Of a stretch of 64,000 bases of DNA, positions 7,524-14,075 are shown piece after piece. The stretch lies in assembly GCA_019638395.1 (NCBI GenBank), contig JAHBTX010000006.1, forward strand, positions 186,001 to 250,000. The letters are read 5' to 3'. Each line of letters begins with the position of its first letter. Within the stretch, counting starts at the first letter, position 1. Source of the stretch: Cyclobacteriaceae bacterium. Its GTDB lineage: Bacteria > Bacteroidota > Bacteroidia > Cytophagales > Cyclobacteriaceae. The position numbers were made by a program, and so were the translations under genes. The notes below the pieces were generated by a model. That model did no database searches, was not told where the DNA came from, and saw only the letters and a program-made list of their open reading frames with translations.

Positions 7524-8360
7524 TTAGTTTTTTGAAGGTGGGGAAAGAGTCCAATTAAATAGACCACCAAAAATTCCAATTGTTAATTCAGATGCAAAGC
7601 CGCCAAATCCCGGGCCAATTGCAGTTCCAACTGAGCCTCCTGCATAACCAAAAATTATTCCAGTCGATGCATTTACTGAAGTCTCATAAAAAGTCTTGTT
7701 GGCTGCAGTTTCAAAACCGCGATTTGTTGTACCATGAATAAATGCTGATGATAGCCCAGCGAAGATAAAGGAGTTACCTGACACACCCGAAATTAATGCA
7801 TCCGCTATGTCTATCTCACCAAAATCTCCATCATTAAATAAGGTTTGTACTGACAAATTTAATGCAATATTTCTTGCACCAGTTTGTGCAATATTCCTAG
7901 CAATAACTGACATCCCCGTTCTCCCAACTTGTCCTAATGCAACTCCACCTTTCATCACCACTGGACTCAACGCTTTCAAACCCGAAAAAGCTCTACCCGC
8001 TATAGCACCACCACCCAAGCCACCTCCCGAAAGAAACGCCATCAACGAGCCACCAAAAGGATTATTAACAAAATCTCTTTGCCCTTGATGAATTGCTTGA
8101 ACAATTGGGTTAGCCATTGTTCGGTAGTGGCTTAAACTGTGCTTAAGCGGAACAAACAAATCGGGTAATAAAACCAGTGTTGCCGTTGTGCCGCTTCCGT
8201 CTTCATCATAGTTTTCAGAACTATAATCGAAGCTTCTTCTTTTTTGCCAATAACCCCACTGGCCGTTTGCAAAAACAGGAATTACATATTTGTTATTTTC
8301 ATAGTCGTAAATAAAATCTTTTGTTCCTACTCCATAGCGTTCAAACATACTTCCATACAT
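7524..8360 (-). CDS. Orphan Rhs C-terminal tip, hydrophobic toxin (allele of the 5433..6569 toxin)
   Basis: 278 residues. Residues 1-90 are the second linker type (MYGSMFERYGVGTKDFIYD... to ANPIVQA), identical to that in 5433..6569. The toxin domain is glycine-rich at first (GGGLGGGAIAG), contains IDIADALISGVSG (compare IDYADALISGISG in the allele) and is hydrophobic to the end. The two toxins are clearly homologous but much less alike than their linkers, so the linkers have been homogenised. No cage and no good ribosome site. It is probably membrane-active and silent in this position. Confidence 0.65.
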   Translation of the reverse strand: MYGSMFERYGVGTKDFIYDYENNKYVIPVFANGQWGYWQKRRSFDYSSENYDEDGSGTTATLVLLPDLFVPLKHSLSHYRTMANPIVQAIHQGQRDFVNNPFGGSLMAFLSGGGLGGGAIAGRAFSGLKALSPVVMKGGVALGQVGRTGMSVIARNIAQTGARNIALNLSVQTLFNDGDFGEIDIADALISGVSGNSFIFAGLSSAFIHGTTNRGFETAANKTFYETSVNASTGIIFGYAGGSVGTAIGPGFGGFASELTIGIFGGLFNWTLSPPSKN

Positions 8361-8376
8361 TAAGTCATCATCGCCT

Positions 8377-8443
8377 ACAAGTTACAAAATACCTGTTTGT
8401 TTCTAACGCAGTGTCCCCGAGGCGGGAGACACTGCTGGGAAGG
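8377..8443. repeat. Array repeat, copy D (left module only)
   Basis: 67 bp from ACAAGTTACAAAATACC to TGCTGGGAAGG with the GCAGTGTC/GACACTGC hairpin. The right module is missing and the sequence passes straight into a toxin fragment. Because it ends where the long form continues with GTGGTGTT, the left module can exist as a unit of its own. Confidence 0.85.
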
Positions 8444-8581
8444 AGTAGCGTCAACGTGATCATGCTGACGTAACATTTCAGTAAACTGGTCGCCATTTGT
8501 AAAGTCCCTATGCCTTGGCCCTGTGCCGGTTAACCATTCCCAACCAACTTCCCAAGGTGATGGCCCACCTCCGTTTGTTTG
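8444..8581 (-). pseudogene. Rhs toxin fragment with GWEWLTGTGP motif
   Basis: 46 open codons, QTNGGGPSPWEVGWEWLTGT then GPRHRDFTNGDQFTEMLRQH and DHVDAT, ending exactly where repeat copy D begins. The QTNGGGP start resembles the QTQGNGP linker-toxin junction of the other tips. The W-E-W-x-TGTGPRxR-F pattern looks like the start of toxin domains seen in Bacteroidota Rhs proteins (recalled, not searched). The catalytic part and the immunity gene are gone. It was once the second tip in the 8609..9754 cassette. Confidence 0.6.
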
Positions 8582-8608
8582 TCAAACAACATCAAAACAA
8601 AGTAGTTA

Positions 8609-9091
8609 TTAATCGACTTTCATGTACTTGTTCCAAAAAAACTCGGCCAACATTGCCCCTCCAAAACTATTTAGTAATAGCACAAGCCAGAATGGATAGG
8701 AGAACAAATTCAACACAAACAACGACAACATGGTATAAACGATTCCAAATAACAAAACGACTAAAATTCCAATTCGACTCCTCACATCAAAAAGGTTTAT
8801 TGAGAGAAGGATTGCTCCAATGATTGGCAAGAGAAGAAATGAAGAACCAAAGATTACTACTTTGGAATATGCGTTTGTCGATGTGCTATTCTTACTTACA
8901 ATCTCTTCTTGAAACTTTTTTTCAAGCTCTAATTTGATCGAGGTAAACTCTTCCAAAGAAAATCCCCTTCTCTCTAATTCATGCAAAGCTGCTAATACAG
9001 CTCGATAATCAAATGATTTGGGTGATTCCAATATTTTTAGAAGTTCCCTATCATTCTTAAGTTTCATTTTAGATGTGAAAAGATTCTCCAT
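8609..9091 (-). CDS. Multi-pass membrane immunity protein (inferred)
   Basis: 160 residues. An N-terminal soluble helical part of about 75 residues (ALHELERRGFSLEEFTSIKL) is followed by about three or four hydrophobic segments (near 77-98, 103-122, 128-150). It starts 12 bases after the stop of the toxin tip 9104..9754, in immunity position. No family is named. The pattern of membrane immunity with a hydrophobic toxin is the same as in three other cassettes of the array. Confidence 0.6.
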   Translation of the reverse strand: MENLFTSKMKLKNDRELLKILESPKSFDYRAVLAALHELERRGFSLEEFTSIKLELEKKFQEEIVSKNSTSTNAYSKVVIFGSSFLLLPIIGAILLSINLFDVRSRIGILVVLLFGIVYTMLSLFVLNLFSYPFWLVLLLNSFGGAMLAEFFWNKYMKVD

Positions 9092-9103
9092 TTAAAAAAT
9101 AAT

Positions 9104-9754
9104 TTAGCGACCGAAAAAAAGAACACCTGGATGAATTCCATTTTCCCTCCATGCCCGATCAGCATAGTCATTTATTTGAACCATCGTCTCTGCAATTTTA
9201 CTTATTGCAGCATCAATTCCTTCAAGAATTGCTGAAGTTCCAAATGCAGCCCAACCACCAACCCCTGTACCGAAGCCTACAGCAATTGGCCCAACTAGCT
9301 TCGTTGTATTCATCAATGTAGGTTTGCCTTGACTATAGTTATATAAGGATATTGCATTCGACAATTTTCCTCCAGCATTCCCAAGGGCCTTAACTTTAGA
9401 ATTACCTAAGTACGCCCCAGCAGTTTCTGCTAAATTGGAAGAAAGGTCAAGTAGCATCAACTCGTTATCATGATTAGCATTGGGTGGGTTAGGGCAACTT
9501 GGACATGGCTCATTCCCCTGAGTTTGTTTATCTTTATAATAATTTATCAAAGCCTTTAATGCGGTCTCCCGGAATTCAGAATTTTGATATGTTTCATCGT
9601 AGGCTAAGACTTCAATAGCGGGGACTCTACACTTGCACCATTTATTGTAAACCGTAGGGCCTTTTGCTTTCTCTACAGCATGTACATACTCCTGGTGTGT
9701 AATGGAGCCCATGCTACTTCCTACTCCATAGCGTTCAAACATACTTCCATACAT
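9104..9754 (-). CDS. Orphan Rhs C-terminal tip, hydrophobic toxin
   Basis: 216 residues. Residues 1-80 are the first linker type, identical in protein sequence to 328..1047 and 4120..5061, then the junction KDKQTQGNEPCPSCPNPPNA and a toxin domain with a glycine-rich hydrophobic centre (GPIAVGFGTGVGGWAAFGTS). The end is more polar (YADRAWRENGIHPGV). The Rhs cage is missing; copy E of the repeat lies 16 bases upstream. The membrane gene 8609..9091 is the likely immunity partner. Pore formation is suggested only by composition. Confidence 0.6.
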   Translation of the reverse strand: MYGSMFERYGVGSSMGSITHQEYVHAVEKAKGPTVYNKWCKCRVPAIEVLAYDETYQNSEFRETALKALINYYKDKQTQGNEPCPSCPNPPNANHDNELMLLDLSSNLAETAGAYLGNSKVKALGNAGGKLSNAISLYNYSQGKPTLMNTTKLVGPIAVGFGTGVGGWAAFGTSAILEGIDAAISKIAETMVQINDYADRAWRENGIHPGVLFFGR

Positions 9755-9770
9755 TAAGTCATCATCGCCT

Positions 9771-9996
9771 ACAAGTTACAAAATACCTGTTTGTTTCTAA
9801 CGCAGTGTCCCCGAGGCGGGAGACACTGCTGGGAAGGGTGGTGTTCTTCACCAACAGGCACCCACATGTTTATTGATAACCTACATAGCACTAATCCAAG
9901 TTGTGAATCTTAAACTTACTTGTTAGCAAATTTTATCTCGCTTGTTGGTGGAGCCTACACGCTTATGCCACGCACAACACCAACAAGGGCAGAGGG
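9771..9996. repeat. Array repeat, copy E (long form)
   Basis: 226 bp, the same layout as copy C with three hairpins. The left edge joins the Rhs linker at the standard base. The right edge lies about 60 bp upstream of the only intact XRE gene, so this may be the least eroded version of the repeat-XRE junction. Confidence 0.85.
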
Positions 9997-10011
9997 TACT
10001 TTTCGGTGGTT

Positions 10012-10037
10012 TATTTTTGCCTAATCCTCATTTGAGG
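10012..10037 (+). promoter_or_regulatory. Candidate XRE promoter and operator
   Basis: TATTTTTG at 10012..10019 fits the Bacteroidota -7 box TAnnTTTG. A perfect palindrome CCTCA-TT-TGAGG at 10026..10037 sits where transcription would start and could be the operator through which the XRE protein represses itself. No clear -33 box was found at the usual distance. Confidence 0.4.
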
Positions 10038-10056
10038 GTATTTAAAGCACTTTTCT

Positions 10057-10392
10057 ATGACTTTTGGTGAACGAATAACCATAATACGCAAGCAGCTTAA
10101 GTGGTCGCAGGAAGATTTAGCCAAGAAAGTCGGAACATCAGCTCCGATCATCGGGAGGTATGAACGCAACGAGATTAAGCCCTCTATCGAGATTGCTAAA
10201 AAGATTGCCGATGAACTAAGTGTGACCGTTGATTACTTACTCGGTGGCTCTGATAAAATGGTGCTCGATAAAAAATTAATGAAGCGCATAGAAGATATTG
10301 AAGCACTGCCCGAAAAAGAAAAGGAAAAAATCTTCGACTACATCGATCTGGTCATACGGGATATCAAAATTAAAAAGGCACATGCCGCTTAA
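10057..10392 (+). CDS. XRE-family helix-turn-helix regulator
   Basis: 111 residues. Residues 4-62 form a classic HTH_3 domain (FGERITIIRKQLKWSQEDLA, then GTSAPIIGRYERNEIKPSIE, ending in VDYLLGG). The tail is a charged helix (PEKEKEKIFDYIDLVIRDIK), perhaps for dimerisation. It is read against all the toxin genes. Two broken copies of related genes lie at equivalent places after repeat copies B and C. A palindrome at its likely transcription start suggests autoregulation. Whether it controls the array or the repeat's movement is unknown. A terminator follows directly. Confidence 0.85.
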   Translation: MTFGERITIIRKQLKWSQEDLAKKVGTSAPIIGRYERNEIKPSIEIAKKIADELSVTVDYLLGGSDKMVLDKKLMKRIEDIEALPEKEKEKIFDYIDLVIRDIKIKKAHAA

Positions 10393-10393
10393 A

Positions 10394-10424
10394 AACAAAA
10401 CCCGGTGATCAGCCGGGTTTCTTG
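10394..10424. terminator. Bidirectional terminator between XRE and immunity genes
   Basis: AAACCCGG/CCGGGTTT stem (10398..10405 and 10413..10420) with a 7-base loop, A-rich before it and T-rich after it. It stands between two converging genes and can serve both. Confidence 0.75.
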
Positions 10425-10862
10425 TTAAACTTCTAATTGTTGTTTGACTGCAGGAAGTAAAGATATTTTTTCTTGATGACCAAGTTCTTTTAGACCTTGC
10501 CTGCTTAATGCTTTGTCAGTAAAAGGCATTATGAACTCTGTGAACAATATCTCTAATTTTTGTTTACGCTTATCATCGTCCATTGGTTCGTCAAAGTTCA
10601 AAATGTCCTTATCTCTTATTTGATTGGTAACATGCCCCATGGAACTTTTTATCAAATCTTTACTGGGAGTATATGTTCTTTCGAAAGCCCCCTGAATAAA
10701 AATTTTGATATTCAAATAATAACTATCTGCAAAAGATGATTTCTGTAATTCAAGTACAACAATACATTCTGGGCTTTCTTTATACCAACCTCCAAATGCT
10801 TTTTTAAAAGTGTTAGCATTCGCCACTTCGCCAAATATGGTCTTAAACTCTTTGCTATCCAT
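10425..10862 (-). CDS. DUF4304-like immunity protein (inferred)
   Basis: 145 residues from the ATG at 10862, chosen because it lies two bases after the toxin stop; an upstream ATG at 10892 would overlap the toxin. Soluble. The part FGGWYKESPECIVVLELQKS followed by YYLNIKIFIQGAF resembles the DUF4304 pattern of an aromatic-rich strand, an LQKS turn and a YYLNI strand, a family found as immunity proteins of polymorphic toxins. A cytoplasmic immunity protein fits the nuclease-type toxin next to it. The family match is by eye. Confidence 0.6.
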   Translation of the reverse strand: MDSKEFKTIFGEVANANTFKKAFGGWYKESPECIVVLELQKSSFADSYYLNIKIFIQGAFERTYTPSKDLIKSSMGHVTNQIRDKDILNFDEPMDDDKRKQKLEILFTEFIMPFTDKALSRQGLKELGHQEKISLLPAVKQQLEV

Positions 10863-10864
10863 AG

Positions 10865-11392
10865 TTAATACGTATCCAAAACAGTTTTCCAATTAATGCC
10901 TCTCAATTGAGGATGCATCAGTAAAGTGGCGGGCGATTGTATTTCATTCAAATACATTCCAAGCTGTTTCTCACCTGCTTTCATTGCTCTTGGGTTGAAG
11001 GGCTTCAATTCGTAAATGATACCGTTATTCACATCAAGGAAATCAATCCGCTTGCCACTTGGTAACCTAAACTCCTTTATCCCGTCTGCACCAACTTTAT
11101 AGGCTTTATGCATTTCTTGACCAAGCTGCAAACTTGATTTAGTAAATACTTTCGTTCCAAGCTTAGTCCCCGTAGCGCCCGATCCTAAGAAGGGAAGCAT
11201 AGCCGCACCGCTTAGGGATGCATTCACTATGTCTCCCCTAGCCAGGTATATCAATCCATTAACTCCATCTGCAATTTCACCCGCACCCGGTACAAGTCCA
11301 ACAATATCTAAAGATAATTGCAATCCATCAAGTAACTCGCGCCCGGTGGCGGTGGCTGCCTCTAAAAGTCGAGCACCAAATCCTGGAGGGGT
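10865..11392 (-). pseudogene. N-terminally truncated Rhs tip with PD-(D/E)XK nuclease-like toxin domain
   Basis: Open for 175 codons from the edge of repeat F, with no Rhs linker and no good start (a TTG at 11323 is the first possible one). A pretoxin-like segment (SLDIVGLVPGAGEIADGVNG) leads to a nuclease-like domain: FRLPSGKRIDFLDVNNGIIY then ELKPFNPRA and GEKQLGMYL. The spacing D...ExK fits a restriction-endonuclease fold (Tox-REase type) that would cut DNA in a rival cell. The cognate immunity gene overlaps closely downstream. The domain itself looks complete; only the delivery part is lost. Confidence 0.65.
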
Positions 11393-11393
11393 G

Positions 11394-11494
11394 CCAAGTT
11401 ATGAATCTTAAACTTACTTGTTAGCAAATTTTATCTCGCTTGTTGGTGGCGCCTACACGCTTATGCCACGCACAACACCAACAAGGGCGGAGGG
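11394..11494. repeat. Array repeat, copy F (right module only)
   Basis: 101 bp beginning CCAAGTTATGAATCTTAAAC and ending GGCGGAGGG with the 10-bp CTTGTTGGTG/CACCAACAAG stem. It starts exactly at the point where the right module begins within the long form (CCAAGTTGTGAATC). With copy D this shows the element is built from two separable modules. It is the outermost copy and cuts a DUF5916 gene. Confidence 0.85.
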
Positions 11495-11704
11495 GATTTC
11501 GGTTTGAGCATTTGCCAAAATGGTATCGGTAGGAAAAAATTGCCTGAACTGGGTGGCCACCTGTGCGGTTTCCCAATCGGGTTCGGTTAATTGACCATCC
11601 AGCACGATTGGAGCGGTAGATCGTTTTATTAAAACAGTTGGCTGGCTAAATGCGCTAATACCCACTAAGGTGAGTAAGCAAAGGAGTAGGCGGGGGGGCA
11701 CCAT
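11495..11704 (-). pseudogene. DUF5916 (CBM9-like) protein, N-terminal fragment
   Basis: About 70 codons: a signal peptide (MVPPRLLLCLLTLVGISAFS) and the start of a carbohydrate-binding family 9-like domain (STAPIVLDGQLTEPDWETAQ, then FRQFFPTDTILANAQTEI). Full DUF5916 proteins have several hundred residues and would continue TEVRV-type; here the frame runs into repeat F at 11494 and soon stops. The array therefore arrived in, or recombined with, this gene. Its promoter and start are intact and point into the array. Confidence 0.75.
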
Positions 11705-11788
11705 AAAATAATTTCAGCCCCGAAAATACGGTGTGGGGTGGGTAAACAACTTAACTTTTTTATGGAAGGAGTAAGTGCTGGTTTAGCG

Positions 11789-12499
11789 TTACGTTTTCAG
11801 ATAAAAATCGCGGGTTAGGTTAAGGTAAGCATCAGACCAATCGTGTTTGTTTTGGTACAAGATTAATTCCTCAGGGTACAGAGTTTCTTTTTGAAAGCTG
11901 AGTTCTACCATCAATCGTTCGGCAGGTTTGTCCGCGCGGGTTTTGAAGTAGCACATTCGGTTGCAGTACCAACCTGTACGTTGTGCATGCATAATAAACT
12001 GCTGGCCTTCGGGTTCGGGAAGTATAACGCTTAATTTTCCAGCGGGTGATAATAATCGGCTGCTGTGTGTTAGTAAATCGTTATGCGAAAGTGTTTCCGT
12101 ATGCCGTGCCTGCATTCTTTTTGAAGTGGGTGGCTTAAAGCTATTACTGAAATAAGGTGGGTTGCTTACAATCAGATCGTAAGGGGCTGCCTTAAACTCC
12201 TGCAGGGCTATATGTTGAACCCGTATTTTAGTTGCCCAGGGTGAATCAGCTACGTTTTGGTTGGCTACCTGGCAATCATCGGCCGAAATATCAATGGCAT
12301 CAATGTGTACATGCGCTTGTGTGCGCTGGGCCAGCATCAAAGCAATTACCCCACTTCCGCAGCCTACATCCAGCATTCGTTTTGCCGGTAATACCGAAAC
12401 CCAGGCACCCAGTAGCACGGCATCGGTGCCAACCTTCATGGTGGCTTTGTGGTGTGAAATGGAAAATTGTTTAAACCTGAAAACGCTTTTATCGCGCAT
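11789..12499 (-). CDS. trmN6: tRNA1(Val) adenine-37 N6-methyltransferase
   Basis: 236 residues, full length for the YfiC/TrmN6 family. A class I SAM-dependent methyltransferase: SAM loop LDVGCGSG (residues 43-50), acidic site IDIS near 69, and the N6-adenine motif NPPY at 113-116. KVGTDAVLLGAW near residue 22 is typical of the family. The enzyme methylates A37 of tRNA-Val. It starts two bases from the end of the serine hydrolase gene, so the two may be co-transcribed. Confidence 0.85.
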   Translation of the reverse strand: MRDKSVFRFKQFSISHHKATMKVGTDAVLLGAWVSVLPAKRMLDVGCGSGVIALMLAQRTQAHVHIDAIDISADDCQVANQNVADSPWATKIRVQHIALQEFKAAPYDLIVSNPPYFSNSFKPPTSKRMQARHTETLSHNDLLTHSSRLLSPAGKLSVILPEPEGQQFIMHAQRTGWYCNRMCYFKTRADKPAERLMVELSFQKETLYPEELILYQNKHDWSDAYLNLTRDFYLKT

Positions 12500-12501
12500 G
12501 G

Positions 12502-13881
12502 TTATCGCGGCAATGCCTGTATTACTTTCGATACAAATTGATTCATATCCAATTCGTTTGTCTGGCTAAGACCGAGCCGCACCACTACTAATTTTTTAGA
12601 TGGAATTACAAACACAAACTGACCTTCAAACCCTTCGGCCTGAAATGAATCGGCAGGTATATCGGGATAAGTTCTGTTGTGAGAGTTATCCATGCCTCCG
12701 GCATTCAGCCACCACTGTGCACCATACTCGCCTCGCTTGGCCGTGGTGGCGTGTGTAGTGGTGTACGCCACCCAACCATGTGGTAAAATACGTTCGCCAT
12801 TCACTACGCCATCATTCAGGTATAACAAGCCGAACCTTGCCCAATCGCGCGCGGTGGCCCACGAGAAGGAAGAGCCTACATACGTGCCACCGGCATCGGG
12901 TTCAATAATCATACTACGGGCACCAATTTTTTCAAACAGCTCGCGGTAATAAAATCTGTAGTAATCATCATCGCCAATGGCATCGCGTATCAGGCGCGAA
13001 ATAATATTGGTGGTACCGCTGGAATATTCAAATACGGTGTTGGGCTCCGATTCAAGAGGCGACTCCATCGCGTAAAGCCCCATATCTTTTTTGTTGAAAA
13101 TCATTTTTGTTGCCGGACTGGGTCCACCATAGTTTTCTTCCCACTTTAAACCGCTGCTGGCTTGCAATAAATTGTGTAGTGTAATCTTTTTACGATCATC
13201 GTTTTGCCACTGCGGTACCGGGGCCGGATCATACACTTTCATGCGGCCGTCTTTGGTAAGAATACCAGTAATGGCATTGGTTATACTTTTGGTCATAGAC
13301 CAACCCATGTGCCGCGAATATTCGTCATATCCTTTTGCATATCGTTCGGCTATTATCTGGCCATCGTAAACAATAACCACAGCCCGGGTATTGATGGGCC
13401 CGGCTGAATCGGTTTCCGTAAAGGCAAAGTCCAATGCATCTTTCAGAATAGTTACATAAATACCGGTATCGATGTTGGTTTTTAAAATATTGCCCATGGG
13501 CCAGGGTATCGTGTCCTGATTTAGCGGAGCCATCGTATAAAGATTCATTTTTTGGGCGCGCAACTCGGCTTCGGTAATTTCTGATACCAGTGTGCAGCCC
13601 AATCCTTTTCGGTAAATAGCTTTGCGTTTGGCTAATCCAAATACAGTTCCGGTAACGGTTGAATCGTTCGCGTTAAGTTCAAAACTGCCGAGGCTTTGTA
13701 AACCGGCACCCAGCTCTTGCTTAAGTACATCATCGGCCGCGCGCCCGTTTAGAAATACACAGGTACATAAATCTTTGGCGCCAAATGCACTTATAATAGG
13801 GAGGGCTTGCCATATGTAGCTAATGCCATAACCCAACACAAGCAGGACAATAACCAGTACAATGCGTTTTATAATTTTCAT
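12502..13881 (-). CDS. Serine hydrolase, beta-lactamase (class C-like) fold
   Basis: 459 residues. An N-terminal membrane anchor or uncleaved signal (about residues 5-25) and a Cys-containing spacer precede the catalytic domain. The SxxK motif is SMTK near residue 194, the YxN-like motif is YSSGTTN near 287, and a C-terminal EGFEGQFVFVIP region occupies the place of the third motif. The family includes esterases, peptidases and penicillin-binding relatives, so the substrate cannot be named. It likely acts in the periplasm. Confidence 0.75.
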   Translation of the reverse strand: MKIIKRIVLVIVLLVLGYGISYIWQALPIISAFGAKDLCTCVFLNGRAADDVLKQELGAGLQSLGSFELNANDSTVTGTVFGLAKRKAIYRKGLGCTLVSEITEAELRAQKMNLYTMAPLNQDTIPWPMGNILKTNIDTGIYVTILKDALDFAFTETDSAGPINTRAVVIVYDGQIIAERYAKGYDEYSRHMGWSMTKSITNAITGILTKDGRMKVYDPAPVPQWQNDDRKKITLHNLLQASSGLKWEENYGGPSPATKMIFNKKDMGLYAMESPLESEPNTVFEYSSGTTNIISRLIRDAIGDDDYYRFYYRELFEKIGARSMIIEPDAGGTYVGSSFSWATARDWARFGLLYLNDGVVNGERILPHGWVAYTTTHATTAKRGEYGAQWWLNAGGMDNSHNRTYPDIPADSFQAEGFEGQFVFVIPSKKLVVVRLGLSQTNELDMNQFVSKVIQALPR

Positions 13882-14046
13882 TTGTTTGCGATTATCAGTT
13901 CAGAAAGTAAAAACTATCAATCGGCTACTAAAATACAGGCTTCGTGCGTGAGGCCAAACAAAACCAACCAATAAACTCCAAGCAGATCGCTTATGTGTGG
14001 TGTTTGAAAGGATTATCCCAATAAAATCACTTTCAATTAATTAGGC

Positions 14047-14054
14047 TACCTTTG
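14047..14054 (+). promoter_or_regulatory. -7 promoter box of the DEAD-box helicase gene
   Basis: TACCTTTG fits the Bacteroidota TAnnTTTG box, 21 bases before the ATG at 14076. No TTG was found at the usual 19-base spacing upstream. Confidence 0.45.
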
Positions 14055-14075
14055 TAGCTTATTACAATACAATTA

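Noticed and set aside
1064-9996. The repeat as a complete insertion sequence
   Set aside because: No transposase frame, no terminal inverted repeats and no target duplications can be seen; ends are sharp but unlike each other.
1064-11494. The array repeats as integron attC sites
   Set aside because: The GTTAG/CTAAC words near the hairpins do not fit the RYYYAAC and GTTRRRY core sites, no integrase is visible, and the cassettes carry multi-gene Rhs fragments in one direction with fixed Rhs joints.
1064-11494. The repeats as a CRISPR array
   Set aside because: Units are 160-226 bp, only six copies, with 1.3-3 kb of coding DNA between them, and no Cas genes.
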